Positions 46,878 to 55,341 of a stretch of 63,566 nucleotides of DNA are shown piece after piece. Position 1 is the first letter of the stretch; every line of letters begins with the position of its first letter. The DNA comes from Bacteroidales bacterium (GTDB taxonomy: Bacteria > Bacteroidota > Bacteroidia > Bacteroidales > JAADGE01). The stretch spans positions 1 through 63,566 of the forward strand of contig JAKISF010000019.1 in the NCBI GenBank assembly GCA_021648725.1, in the 5' to 3' direction. Position numbers and translations under genes: made by a program. The notes under the pieces were generated by a model. That model searched no databases. It was not told where the DNA came from and was given only the letters and a program-made list of their open reading frames with translations.

Positions 46878-49175
46878 TCATCTTTTTTTCTCAAGCCTGC
46901 CTTTTTGGCTGTAATCTGCATTTTGTTTAACAGGTGCCGGCGGTGCTATACGAATACTTTTACTTTCAGGTTGATTATAAAGTTGCGGCATTAAGTATTT
47001 ACCCCTTTCTCTGCTGTTTTTTTCAACTTCTACTATTTTTGAATCTTGATTTTGTTGTATGTATTTGTCATTTCGTTCAGCATAAAGCACCCACGAAACT
47101 TTTAAATTATTTGTACCGCCGGCAATTTTAAATTCATTATTTTTCACTTCTTCTTTAATGTATAGGTCAGCAGCCTTTCCTATTGGTGTTAAATAGTATG
47201 AATAGTTTATATTAATTGCATCAAAGTACTTCGGTAATTCAACAACTGCCTCACCGTTTTCGTCTAAAACTATATTTCCTCTGTAAATATTTAATATTTC
47301 AGGGGATTCGGCACAGAAGTGGCGAAGTTTTTTATTTTCGGGATCCAAAGGATGATCAATTGTAAATGCTTTTGTTCCCCATACAGTAAAATCACCGTTT
47401 ACTTCCATATTTCCGTTTGAATACATTGCAAGTCCGCCGTTAATAAAATCTCCCCAAACACCAACATAACCAATACCGTATGTTCCCACAGCATTTTGAG
47501 TATTATCTCCGATTGCATCAGCATTTGAACCGTAAACACCGTAACCTGCTTGGTAATTTGTTTGTCCTACAATACCGTTTACTCCTTGCCCTAAAACACC
47601 GTGACCTCCGTCAGTTCTTGTATTAACACCCATTACACCTGCTGTTCCGTTTGCTCCGTCATCAATTCTTCCGTAAACTCCTACACCAAATGCAGTTCCG
47701 GTATAATAACCTGCAACTCCGGAAGTATAATCGTTACTGCTGTTAGTTTCAGCAAAAATTGTATTATACGCATTAGCAGTACTTGTGTTATATGCATAAA
47801 TAGCTGCTCCTGTTCCGGCATTTTGAAAAGTAACAGCACTTGTCGGATTTGCAGCTGTTCCTGTACTTGATTCGGCATAAAAAGCATCAGTTCCGTTAAG
47901 GGTACTTGTTAAATATAATTCAATTGCTCCGTAATCTATATTTACTTGTCTTCCGAAACCGTTACCGCCGCAGTTATATGCTTCTTGCAATGTTACGCAA
48001 GATGCTCCTGATGCAGTTCCGGCAACCCAAGCAGAACCGTTCCATTGTAAAAAGTCATTTAAAGCAGGAGTTGCATTTACATTACTTAAATCATTTATAA
48101 TATTATTTGATAAATCGTCGGCTTCATTATCAATTGTTACATCCCAATTTATACCGTTTTCTGTTATTCTCAATAAGTCTGTTGCATCAGTCCAAGTAAA
48201 GTTTGATATTGTTGCACCACTTCCGGCATCGTCTGTTCCTGCATACCAACTGCTGCCGTCCCATTTCAAAACCTGCCCGGATACAGAGGGGATTGCATTT
48301 ACGTTACTTAAATCATTAATAATATTATTCGACAAATCGTCAGCTTCATTATCAATATTAACATCCCAATCTATACCGCCTTCCGTTATTCTTAATAAAT
48401 CTGAGCCGTCACTCCATAAGAAATTTGTAATTGTTGCACCACCTCCTATATTATCAGCATCCGCAGTCCATTGAGAACCGTTCCATTTTAAAACTTGCCC
48501 CGAAACAGGATTCGCATTTACATTACTTAAATCATTAATAATATTATCCGATAAATCATCTGCTTCGTTATCAATATTTACAGACCAATCGGTTGTACCT
48601 TCTGTTATTGTTAATAAATCAGTTGCATCAGTCCATACGAAGTTATTAATAGTTGCTCCGCCGCTTCCGGAATCATCAATCCCTGCAACCCATTGTGTAC
48701 CGTTCCATTCAAGTATTTGTCCGGCTCCGGTGGGGCTTGCATTTACATTAGATAAGTCGTTAATAAAATTATCCGATAAATCATCGGCTTCGTTATTAAT
48801 CGTGACATCCCAATTTGTTCCTTCTTCGGTTACTCTTAATAAGTTGGTTGCATCTGTCCAAGAAAATGCGGAAATTAAACCGTCAACACTTGAAGTTCCC
48901 CCCACTTGTGCCCATTGAATGCCGTCAAAAAACCAAAACCCGTCAAGACTTGTGTCATAAACCAACAAACCTGTTGCCGGGGCAACAATTGCTTGCCTTT
49001 GAGCCGAATTCATTCTGGGGATAAGAATCCCTTTATCGGTTGCTGCAACATCTAACATTGCAGAGGCATCAGGCAACATTCCTGTTGTATTAATTGAAAC
49101 ATTTTGATTTTGCGAAAAAAGTTTTCCTGAAAATAATACAAGAAAAGCAACTGTTATTAAAAGATTTCTGTTCAT
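46878..49175 (-). CDS. Surface-fibre protein with four 74-residue repeats
   Basis: 765 aa. A signal peptide (FLVLFSGKLFSQ) is followed by the same head module as its neighbour (VSINTTGMLPDASAMLDVAA, GFWFFDGIQWAQVGG). Residues about 101-392 are four repeats of 69-76 residues, each with an FxWTDATDLLRIT start, a WDVxIDNEADDLS core and a GQVLKWNGSQW end. Then come LQEAYNCGGNGFGRQVNID and a glycine-rich shaft. The C-terminus (WGTKAFTIDHPLDPENKKLR, VELPKYFDAININYSYYLTP, FKIAGGTNNLKVSWVLYAER) is a conserved end domain. It likely forms an extracellular stalk. It lies between the PorP/SprF gene and its paralogue. Confidence 0.78.
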   Translation of the reverse strand: MNRNLLITVAFLVLFSGKLFSQNQNVSINTTGMLPDASAMLDVAATDKGILIPRMNSAQRQAIVAPATGLLVYDTSLDGFWFFDGIQWAQVGGTSSVDGLISAFSWTDATNLLRVTEEGTNWDVTINNEADDLSDNFINDLSNVNASPTGAGQILEWNGTQWVAGIDDSGSGGATINNFVWTDATDLLTITEGTTDWSVNIDNEADDLSDNIINDLSNVNANPVSGQVLKWNGSQWTADADNIGGGATITNFLWSDGSDLLRITEGGIDWDVNIDNEADDLSNNIINDLSNVNAIPSVSGQVLKWDGSSWYAGTDDAGSGATISNFTWTDATDLLRITENGINWDVTIDNEADDLSNNIINDLSNVNATPALNDFLQWNGSAWVAGTASGASCVTLQEAYNCGGNGFGRQVNIDYGAIELYLTSTLNGTDAFYAESSTGTAANPTSAVTFQNAGTGAAIYAYNTSTANAYNTIFAETNSSNDYTSGVAGYYTGTAFGVGVYGRIDDGANGTAGVMGVNTRTDGGHGVLGQGVNGIVGQTNYQAGYGVYGSNADAIGDNTQNAVGTYGIGYVGVWGDFINGGLAMYSNGNMEVNGDFTVWGTKAFTIDHPLDPENKKLRHFCAESPEILNIYRGNIVLDENGEAVVELPKYFDAININYSYYLTPIGKAADLYIKEEVKNNEFKIAGGTNNLKVSWVLYAERNDKYIQQNQDSKIVEVEKNSRERGKYLMPQLYNQPESKSIRIAPPAPVKQNADYSQKGRLEKKR
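48000..48875 (-). repeat. Four tandem protein-coding repeats of about 220 bp
   Basis: Within the gene above, residues 101-176, 177-249, 250-323 and 324-392 are near-copies. All four hold a NEADDLS core and an INDLSNVNA segment. The repeats differ by small length changes at the end, so the array arose by duplication followed by drift. Confidence 0.85.
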
Positions 49176-49228
49176 GGGTAATTATTTCTATGTTAATATT
49201 TTATTTTCTGAATTTATTTTTTTATATT

Positions 49229-50164
49229 TTAATATTTAGGAACGATAACACTGTTATTTAGCCTGTATCCCAGAACAAACTCGTGAGAAGTTTTGCTCGG
49301 AATACTTGAAGTTACCAAATCGAAAGAATATCCTACAAGAATTTTTTGAGAAATGTATAATCCTAATTTCAGAATAATATCATTTGAGCTTCTGTAAGAA
49401 ATTCCTCCCCAATATGCTTTTTTATAAATTGCTCTTACTCCGAAACTTGCCTGAAACGGAACATCTTTAACGTATTTCAATAAAACATTTGCTTCCAAAC
49501 CGACATCTTTATTAACAGGATACAAATAACCTCCCATTAAGTTGTAATGTTTAAGCAAATAGCTGCCGTTTTTAGTTATATCGTTAAGTGTAATTACTCC
49601 GAGAATATGTTGAATTGAAATTCCGGCATAAAACTCTTGCCGGGTATCAGTGCTTGAATAAACTTTTTTTCCTTGCGAATTTGCGGAATGAAGCATTAAG
49701 CCTAAGTTAAAATCAGGAAGAGCCGTATTATTTTTATCTGTCATTAAAAAAGGATCGCTGCTTTGTCTTAAATAAAGTTCGGGATAATTTATTGCATATA
49801 AATCAACACCGCCCGAGATACCGAAAGAAAGTAACATTTTTTCGGCAACTTGTAAATCGTAAGCATAATTTAAATGTATTGTATTTTGCTCAAAAACTCC
49901 GGCTTTATCATTTATTAAAAATAATCCGAAATTCATATTGTTAAACTTCTTCATTGCATTTATTCCCATTGTAAGGGGTGCATCTTCAAAACCTGTCCAT
50001 TGATTTCTGTAAAAAAGATTTATGCTTAATTCATCATTTGAGAAAGCGGCAGGATTTATTAAGTTTTTATTCAGTTCAAATTGAGTAACAAGCGGTACAT
50101 GTTGTGCTCTTATTTGAAATGAAAAATATGCAAATACTAAAAATAATATGTAAAATTTCTTCAT
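49229..50164 (-). CDS. Second PorP/SprF family outer-membrane protein (T9SS-associated)
   Basis: 311 aa. The signal peptide ends at IRAQ. The mature start VPLVTQFELNKNLINPAAFS contains the NPA motif, followed by SINLFYRNQWTGFEDAPLTM, the usual early strand. Beta-barrel strands run to the C-terminal HEFVLGYRLNNSVIVPKY. It would anchor or assist the CHU-C protein encoded just upstream (ends 48 nt before). The two PorP/SprF proteins of this window are clearly different in sequence, so each probably serves its own partner. Confidence 0.92.
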   Translation of the reverse strand: MKKFYILFLVFAYFSFQIRAQHVPLVTQFELNKNLINPAAFSNDELSINLFYRNQWTGFEDAPLTMGINAMKKFNNMNFGLFLINDKAGVFEQNTIHLNYAYDLQVAEKMLLSFGISGGVDLYAINYPELYLRQSSDPFLMTDKNNTALPDFNLGLMLHSANSQGKKVYSSTDTRQEFYAGISIQHILGVITLNDITKNGSYLLKHYNLMGGYLYPVNKDVGLEANVLLKYVKDVPFQASFGVRAIYKKAYWGGISYRSSNDIILKLGLYISQKILVGYSFDLVTSSIPSKTSHEFVLGYRLNNSVIVPKY

Positions 50165-50211
50165 TCGAAATAATTATGTTATTAAAAATAAAATCTTTGC
50201 AGTATCAATGT

Positions 50212-51438
50212 TTATTTGAGAACATTAATATCACCGCTTAGTTTATTACCGTCAGGCAATGTGATAATATAGTAATATGCTCCCGAAGGTTGATCTCCTC
50301 CGTTCCATTCACCTTGATAATTGTTGCTTTTGTAAACTTCATCTCCCCATCTGTTATATATTATTACTTGCGAATTTTCAGGCAAATCATCAATAACCCA
50401 TGTGTCATTAAAACCGTCATCGTTAGGTGTAATTCCGTTTGGAATATCAAACTCTGCTGCTTGCTCATTTACTTCTGCTAATGTCCACCAATTAAAAAAA
50501 TCTTTTCCCGAAACAGATTCAATTGATGCCGTGTTATTAATATCATTAATATTCGGAGTGAAAATTATATCATTCCAAAGTTCGTTTTCGGTATTAAATC
50601 GGATTAATTTAAGATTATTTTCTGTTAAATCATTTCCTTCGATATCTGAATCAGTATATGAAAGCGTAAATGATACATCAGGATTTACGGTATAATTCGG
50701 TGCAATTTTCCAAAATCTGTCTATTGTTTTATTTGCGATTACATCTCCTAAATTATAATTATTTTCAGGCAAAGGTTCGTTTTCTATATTCGTGGGGTAA
50801 GTTGCAAACACAACGGAGCCTCCCGAACTTCCTGCTTCTTCAGGAGTAAAGCTTACATTTAAATCATTTTCGGTATTTCCCGAACCGAAAGGAATGTTAA
50901 ATGTATTTTGCGAATCTCCTATTTTCATTTCAATTTCTCCGAGTCCGTCTGACGGTATTGTTTCTGAAAAAATATAACCGCTTATATATTCAATCTCGAA
51001 GTTATTGTTATTTAAAATAAGTCTGTTTGAATTCAGATTAAGAATTCCGTTTAAGGAAAGCAAACCGTTTATTTCGCAATTATTTACAAGAATAGTTTTT
51101 GTTTCGTTTACTATCGAAAGGTTCTCAAAAAATGTTTTATTGCTGCCTGCAATATTTGTTTCTGTTGTGCCTGACAGTATTAATGTGCCGTTCGGATAAT
51201 TTTCAATATTAACAAATATATTTTCTGTTGAAGAATTGTTAATCCAATTACCTTCAAGTTCTATTGTTCCGTTTAAATCAATTTCCGGATTTTCTCCTGC
51301 GGTAATATTTACAAAATTTCCTCCGTGAATAAATGCACCGTCAGAAACATAAAAATTAGCTCCGTTGTTTGTTATTCCTTGACCGAATAAGACCGAAGAA
51401 ACGGAAGTTATAATTAAAATCAGCAATAGTTTCTTCAT
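50212..51438 (-). CDS. T9SS type B (CHU-C) sorted surface protein
   Basis: 408 aa from ATG 51438, where KKLLLILIITSVSSVLFGQ is a clean signal peptide; the seven upstream in-frame codons are not needed. The middle is beta-helix-like, with repeated Asn/Leu-rich turns (LILSGTTETNIAGSNKTFFE, LNGILNLNSNRLILNNNNFE). The C-terminal 85 residues are the gliding-associated sorting domain: FDIPNGITPNDDGFNDTWVI, VIIYNRWGDEVYKSNNYQGE, then QPSGAYYYIITLPDG. It is the probable first gene of the minus-strand surface block. PorP/SprF follows immediately. Confidence 0.9.
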   Translation of the reverse strand: MKKLLLILIITSVSSVLFGQGITNNGANFYVSDGAFIHGGNFVNITAGENPEIDLNGTIELEGNWINNSSTENIFVNIENYPNGTLILSGTTETNIAGSNKTFFENLSIVNETKTILVNNCEINGLLSLNGILNLNSNRLILNNNNFEIEYISGYIFSETIPSDGLGEIEMKIGDSQNTFNIPFGSGNTENDLNVSFTPEEAGSSGGSVVFATYPTNIENEPLPENNYNLGDVIANKTIDRFWKIAPNYTVNPDVSFTLSYTDSDIEGNDLTENNLKLIRFNTENELWNDIIFTPNINDINNTASIESVSGKDFFNWWTLAEVNEQAAEFDIPNGITPNDDGFNDTWVIDDLPENSQVIIYNRWGDEVYKSNNYQGEWNGGDQPSGAYYYIITLPDGNKLSGDINVLK

Positions 51439-51497
51439 ATTAAAAAAAATTAATAACACATTGAACCCATAAAAGTAGCAATATCTTTATAAATAAC

Positions 51498-51527
51498 AAA
51501 AGCCGTACCTTAATAGATACGACTTTT
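51498..51527 (-). terminator. Rho-independent terminator at the end of the Rnf operon
   Basis: AAAAGCCGTA at 51498-51507 pairs with TACGACTTTT at 51518-51527 (one mismatch). On the minus strand it is followed by TTTTGTTATTT-type sequence. It is 22 nt after the rnfA stop. Confidence 0.75.
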
Positions 51528-51548
51528 AATAAAATTTGTTTCAAATAT

Positions 51549-52127
51549 TTATGCGATTCCCGAAAAACCCATAAATGCAAGTGCCAGTAAACCTGCCGTA
51601 ACAAAGGCAATCGGTACACCTTTCATTCCTTTTGGTATTTCGGCTAAATCCATATGTTCTCTGAGGCCTGCAAAAATTATTAAGGCTAAACCGAAACCAA
51701 TTGCAGAAGCAATTGCAAATACAGTACTTTGCATCAAATCAAAACCATAGTCAGGTCTTACGGCAAGTATTGCAACACCAAGTACCGCACAATTTGTTGT
51801 AATTAAAGGTAAAAATATTCCTAAAGCTTGAAATAATGAAGGGCTTACTTTTTTTAATATAATTTCAACCAGTTGTACCAAAGATGCAATTACTAAAATG
51901 AATGTAATTGTTTGCATATATTGTATTCCGAAAGCATCCAGAACATATTTTTGAAGTAAAAACGTTACAACCGTTGCAACGGTCATTACAAAAATAACAG
52001 CACCGGTCATTCCTACTGCAGTTTCTACTTGCTTTGAAACTCCGAAAAAAGGACATACTCCGAGAAATTGTGCAAGAACAACATTATTTACAAAAATTGC
52101 TGATATAATAATTAAAATGTATTCCAT
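51549..52127 (-). CDS. rnfA: Ion-translocating oxidoreductase complex subunit RnfA
   Basis: 192 aa, six membrane helices. The opening [20 protein letters not shown] with its Cys, and the internal [17 protein letters not shown] with a second conserved Cys, are the signatures of RnfA/NqrE. The two cysteines hold an iron-sulfur centre within the membrane and lie in an inverted-repeat fold shared with RnfE. Rnf couples ferredoxin:NAD+ electron transfer to Na+ or H+ pumping. It is the last gene of the operon, 46 nt after rnfE. Confidence 0.97.
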   Translation of the reverse strand: MEYILIIISAIFVNNVVLAQFLGVCPFFGVSKQVETAVGMTGAVIFVMTVATVVTFLLQKYVLDAFGIQYMQTITFILVIASLVQLVEIILKKVSPSLFQALGIFLPLITTNCAVLGVAILAVRPDYGFDLMQSTVFAIASAIGFGLALIIFAGLREHMDLAEIPKGMKGVPIAFVTAGLLALAFMGFSGIA

Positions 52128-52173
52128 GATTCAGATATTTTTTTGATATTTTATATTTGAAATAAAATTAAGG

Positions 52174-52758
52174 TTATACTTTTTTAGACAATTTATTAGT
52201 TACTGCGATTATATAACCCAAAACAATAAAAGCACCGGGAGCTAATACAAATACCAATGCACCGTCGCCTTGATAAATGCTGATGTCAAAAATAGAACCG
52301 CTTCCGAGAATTTCTCTCACAGCACCTAAGATTGTAAGAGCCATTGCAAATCCGAGTCCCATTCCAAGCCCGTCAAGAGCAGAATCAAAAACATTATTTT
52401 TTGAAGCAAATGCTTCTGCACGACCTAAAATAATACAGTTTACAACAATTAAAGGAATAAATAAACCTAAAACATCATATAAACTCGGAACAAATGCCTG
52501 CATCATCAACTCCACGACTGTAACGAAAGATGCGATAATAACAATAAATGCAGGGATTCTTACTTTATCGGGAATCAGGTTTTTAACTAATGAAACAACA
52601 ATATTCGACATCACTAATACAAAAGTTGTTGCCAGTCCCATTCCTAATCCGTTTAATGCAGATGATGTTGTTCCCAAAGTAGGACAAAGTCCGAGTAACA
52701 TAACAAAAACTGCATTTTCTGCAAAAAAACCTTTTGAAAATATTTTTAATTTGCTCAT
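52174..52758 (-). CDS. rnfE: Ion-translocating oxidoreductase complex subunit RnfE
   Basis: 194 aa, six helices. [20 protein letters not shown] and [20 protein letters not shown] carry the paired cysteines that match those in RnfA, so the two subunits can share the membrane iron-sulfur centre. [20 protein letters not shown] is family-typical. It is in the usual position between rnfG and rnfA. Confidence 0.97.
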   Translation of the reverse strand: MSKLKIFSKGFFAENAVFVMLLGLCPTLGTTSSALNGLGMGLATTFVLVMSNIVVSLVKNLIPDKVRIPAFIVIIASFVTVVELMMQAFVPSLYDVLGLFIPLIVVNCIILGRAEAFASKNNVFDSALDGLGMGLGFAMALTILGAVREILGSGSIFDISIYQGDGALVFVLAPGAFIVLGYIIAVTNKLSKKV

Positions 52759-52804
52759 ATTATTTTAGTATTATATTTATCTTATTAACAGACTATTAGC
52801 TAAG

Positions 52805-53416
52805 TTATTTTTCAATTTTATTAAAAGCATTTCTTGCTCTTTCACAAGCATCACAAAAACCCCTTGAACTGATAGTTGCAGCCGTAATTGCATCAATGGT
52901 TCCTTGGTCTTTTGTAACTTCTATAAGAATACCGTCACCGTCTGTATCTTTTATTTCAGAAATGTTTAAGTTTGTAAATTGTTCGCTCCAATCGCTTTTA
53001 TTTTTCTGCATTTTATCCCCTAAACCCGGAGTTTCATGGTGCTCAAGAACTGCTGTTTTATATATTTTCCCGTCAGGCGTAAAACCTACCATAATCCAAA
53101 ATTCGCCGCTGAAACCTTTATTTGTATTTGCTTTAATTGCATATCCGCATATTTTTCCGTCTTTTTTTGTAGGATAACATTCAAGACTGTCACTTTCTGA
53201 CAATGCTATTTTGAACATATTGGAAATAGGATCAAATATTGTATCAAATTCGGGAAGAACTTGTCCTATTGCACTTTTTTTCTTCTCAAGTTTTGCTTTT
53301 GCAATAGGTTCTTTTGTTGCTTGATAAACAAATGCTAAAACTGTGGCTGCAACTGCTGATACAATGAACAACACAACGACCATATTTACAAATGATGATT
53401 TCTTTTTAGATGCCAT
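52805..53416 (-). CDS. rnfG: Ion-translocating oxidoreductase complex subunit RnfG
   Basis: 203 aa. One N-terminal helix (FVNMVVVLFIVSAVAATVLA) anchors a periplasmic FMN-binding domain (GFSGEFWIMVGFTPDGKI, VLEHHETPGLGDKM). The flavinylation motif near residue 180 reads ITAATISSRG; the flavin-accepting Thr is present, but the Gly of the textbook SGAT form is Ala. FMN should be linked covalently through a phosphoester by ApbE, which is not encoded in the window. A 242-nt gap holding an 11-bp array separates it from rnfD. Confidence 0.95.
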   Translation of the reverse strand: MASKKKSSFVNMVVVLFIVSAVAATVLAFVYQATKEPIAKAKLEKKKSAIGQVLPEFDTIFDPISNMFKIALSESDSLECYPTKKDGKICGYAIKANTNKGFSGEFWIMVGFTPDGKIYKTAVLEHHETPGLGDKMQKNKSDWSEQFTNLNISEIKDTDGDGILIEVTKDQGTIDAITAATISSRGFCDACERARNAFNKIEK

Positions 53417-53459
53417 TTCAATTGATTATTTTATAATGACTAATGATTATTTATTTAAA

Positions 53460-53661
53460 TTTTCCTTTAAAAGTTCAAATGTTGTTAAAAAATTGTCATG
53501 TGTTGTCATAGTGGTCAAGTAATGGTATTTATTTAATAATTTTTAACTGCTTTTTGACCATCTTTAAATCACTTTGCAACTATTATTTGACCATTTCTTA
53601 TACTACTTTTGACTATTATTTTAACTATCTTTTAACCATTGTTTGACTATAATTTTAACTA
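53460..53661 (-). repeat. 11-bp degenerate array plus inverted arm between rnfD and rnfG (gene-less copy)
   Basis: Read on the coding (minus) strand from the rnfD stop, about eleven units follow at an 11-bp pitch, for example ATAGTCAAACA, ATGGTTAAAAG, ATAGTTAAAAT, ATAGTCAAAAG and ATGGTCAAATA (53661 down to about 53540). After a short AT spacer the motif turns round (CTTGACCACTA, TGACAACACA, TGACAATTTT, TTAACAACAT; about 53520-53470). The arms can pair, so the transcript could form a long imperfect hairpin. The first unit contains the TAG stop of rnfD (53659-53661). Confidence 0.75.
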
Positions 53662-54666
53662 TTTACTTTTAATTTTTTCTCCGAACCGTTTCGGTTTCAT
53701 ATACATATTTATTATCGGTACAAATGCATTCATAATTAAAATTGCAAATGAAACACCTTCCGGAAATGCTCCCCAAATTCTTATAACAATGGTTAAAATT
53801 CCGATACCGACTCCATATATTAACATTCCGCTTTTGCTCATGGGTGATGTTACATAATCTGTTGCCATAAAAATAGCACCGAGTAAAATCCCTCCGGTTA
53901 ATAAATGAAACACAGGATCTGCAAATTTATCAGGGTTTATACCCCAAAGAATAGCTGTAAAAATTGCAACTGTTCCCAGAATTGAAATCGGAATATGCCA
54001 AGTAATGATTTTTCTCCACAACATATACAATAATCCGATAATTAATCCTAAAGCTGCAACTTCACCGAATGAACCGCCCATATTACCGTACAGCATATCC
54101 ATATAATCGGGAACTTTTTCGCTGATTTTGGTCATACTGTCTCCGTTTCTCATAAATTCAGCGAGATGTCCGAGAGGAGTTGCCCCTGTTGTAACATCGG
54201 TATAGCCTAACATTTTTTCTGTAATTACACTTGGCTTAGGCCAGGTTGTCATTTGTACGGGCCATGAAATTAATAGAAAAACACGACCTACCAACGCCGG
54301 GTTAAAAGGGTTGTTTCCTAATCCGCCGAATGACATTTTACCGATTGCAATCGCAACAAAAGCACCTATAATTACCAACCAAACGGGCAAACTACTCGGC
54401 AAGTTAAATGCTAATAATAAGCCGGTTAATGCAGCGGAACCGTCCATCACGGTTGATTCTCTTTTTAAAATGTATTTTGTAATCAAATATTCAAATAAAA
54501 CGGATGAAATTACTGCCGAAGCAATCACGATAATTGCACCTAATCCGAAAAAATATACCGAAAACAGTAAAGTCGGAATTAATGCAATTAACACACCGTA
54601 CATTAATTTCTTAACGGAATTTGTTCCGAGCTGATGCGGTGATAATGAGACTATTAGTTTAGACAT
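53659..54666 (-). CDS. rnfD: Ion-translocating oxidoreductase complex subunit RnfD
   Basis: 335 aa, about nine or ten helices. HQLGTNSVKKLMYGVLIALI is the typical start. The second covalent-FMN motif is TTGATPLGHL near residue 160, with the accepting Thr. GSFGEVAALGLIIGLLYMLW and ILLGAIFMATDYVTSPMSKS are conserved. It is separated from rnfC by 780 nt that hold a four-helix-bundle gene and two repeat arrays; Rnf genes normally abut, so this spacing is abnormal. Its stop codon lies in the first unit of the next array. Confidence 0.97.
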   Translation of the reverse strand: MSKLIVSLSPHQLGTNSVKKLMYGVLIALIPTLLFSVYFFGLGAIIVIASAVISSVLFEYLITKYILKRESTVMDGSAALTGLLLAFNLPSSLPVWLVIIGAFVAIAIGKMSFGGLGNNPFNPALVGRVFLLISWPVQMTTWPKPSVITEKMLGYTDVTTGATPLGHLAEFMRNGDSMTKISEKVPDYMDMLYGNMGGSFGEVAALGLIIGLLYMLWRKIITWHIPISILGTVAIFTAILWGINPDKFADPVFHLLTGGILLGAIFMATDYVTSPMSKSGMLIYGVGIGILTIVIRIWGAFPEGVSFAILIMNAFVPIINMYMKPKRFGEKIKSK

Positions 54667-54713
54667 GTTCTATCTATTTTTAATATTTTTTATTTGTTAC
54701 TCTATTGTTATTA

Positions 54714-54962
54714 ATTAATTGTTAAATGTTGTCATGTTTGGTCAAATATTGTTAAAATAATTGTTGTGTATTGCAGAAGTTGATTAAGTATTGTCAAGAA
54801 ATCAAGATTTGCATTGTAAACCATCAACCACCTTTGACCATCTTTTAACTATTTTTTGACTATCCTTTCAACTATCTTTGACATTTTCTTCATTTTTTCA
54901 AACTATCATTTAGCAATTATTTAACTATTATTTGACCATTTTTAAAACTATCTTTGACTATT
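54714..54962 (-). repeat. 11-bp degenerate array plus inverted arm between the four-helix-bundle gene and rnfD
   Basis: Coding-strand units from 54962 down to about 54822 include AATAGTCAAAG, ATGGTCAAATA, ATAGTTAAATA, ATTGCTAAATG, ATAGTCAAAAA, ATAGTTAAAAG and ATGGTCAAAGG: about twelve copies, mostly at 11-bp pitch. A spacer (about 54821-54800) is followed by the inverted form (TTTAACAATA, TTTGACCAAA, ATGACAACA, TTTAACAATT; about 54760-54714). The first unit supplies the TAG stop of the four-helix-bundle gene. The layout matches the array between rnfD and rnfG. Confidence 0.78.
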
Positions 54963-55311
54963 TCTTCCCTATTGACTTTATATAATTATTAAGTTTAACA
55001 CTTAAGGATGTTAATTCATTTTTGTATTCTAAAAATCTCTCTTCATTTATTAACTTCCTATTCTTTGCTTTGGTTAACCACGTATAAGTTTCATTTAAAG
55101 AACCTCTTGAGTAATAATTAAACAACTTATTTGACTTATAATGAAACCTCCCATGCCCTTCACTTATATTTGCTGCAATTGAATCTGCTGATCTGATTAA
55201 TTGTTTTCCGATTGTATCTTTTGAAAAATCATTCCATTTCATTATGTCTTTATATACTTTTTCAGCAACTTCCATCGCAATACTGTACACTTTTAAATCA
55301 TCAATAAACAT
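54958..55311 (-). CDS. Four-helix-bundle protein (S23/IVP, Avd-like)
   Basis: 117 aa from ATG 55311 (an in-frame TTG at 55329 is possible). Family signatures are clear: DDLKVYSIAMEVAEKVY at the start, QLIRSADSIAANISEGHGR near residue 45, NYYSRGSLNETYTWLTKAKN near 70, and a final long helix (FLEYKNELTSLSVKLNNYIK). Proteins of this family are encoded in intervening sequences of 23S rRNA, and the diversity-generating-retroelement accessory protein Avd has the same fold; they form basic pentamers that bind nucleic acid. No reverse transcriptase or rRNA is here. It interrupts the Rnf operon between rnfC and rnfD, in the same direction, flanked on both sides by 11-bp arrays, so it is almost certainly an insertion. 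Confidence 0.9.
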   Translation of the reverse strand: MFIDDLKVYSIAMEVAEKVYKDIMKWNDFSKDTIGKQLIRSADSIAANISEGHGRFHYKSNKLFNYYSRGSLNETYTWLTKAKNRKLINEERFLEYKNELTSLSVKLNNYIKSIGKK

Positions 55312-55341
55312 AATATTCCTATTTTTCAACTAATATACTGA

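Noticed and set aside
47601-47870. A Cys/Ser-rich 89-aa plus-strand frame
   Set aside because: It is antisense to the glycine-rich shaft of the repeat-bearing fibre gene and mirrors its codons.
52277-52768. A 163-aa plus-strand reading frame opposite rnfE
   Set aside because: It lies fully antisense to a well-conserved Rnf subunit and its translation is low-complexity with no family signature.
54958-55311. A diversity-generating retroelement built on the Avd-like protein
   Set aside because: No reverse transcriptase, template repeat or variable repeat was found in the window.
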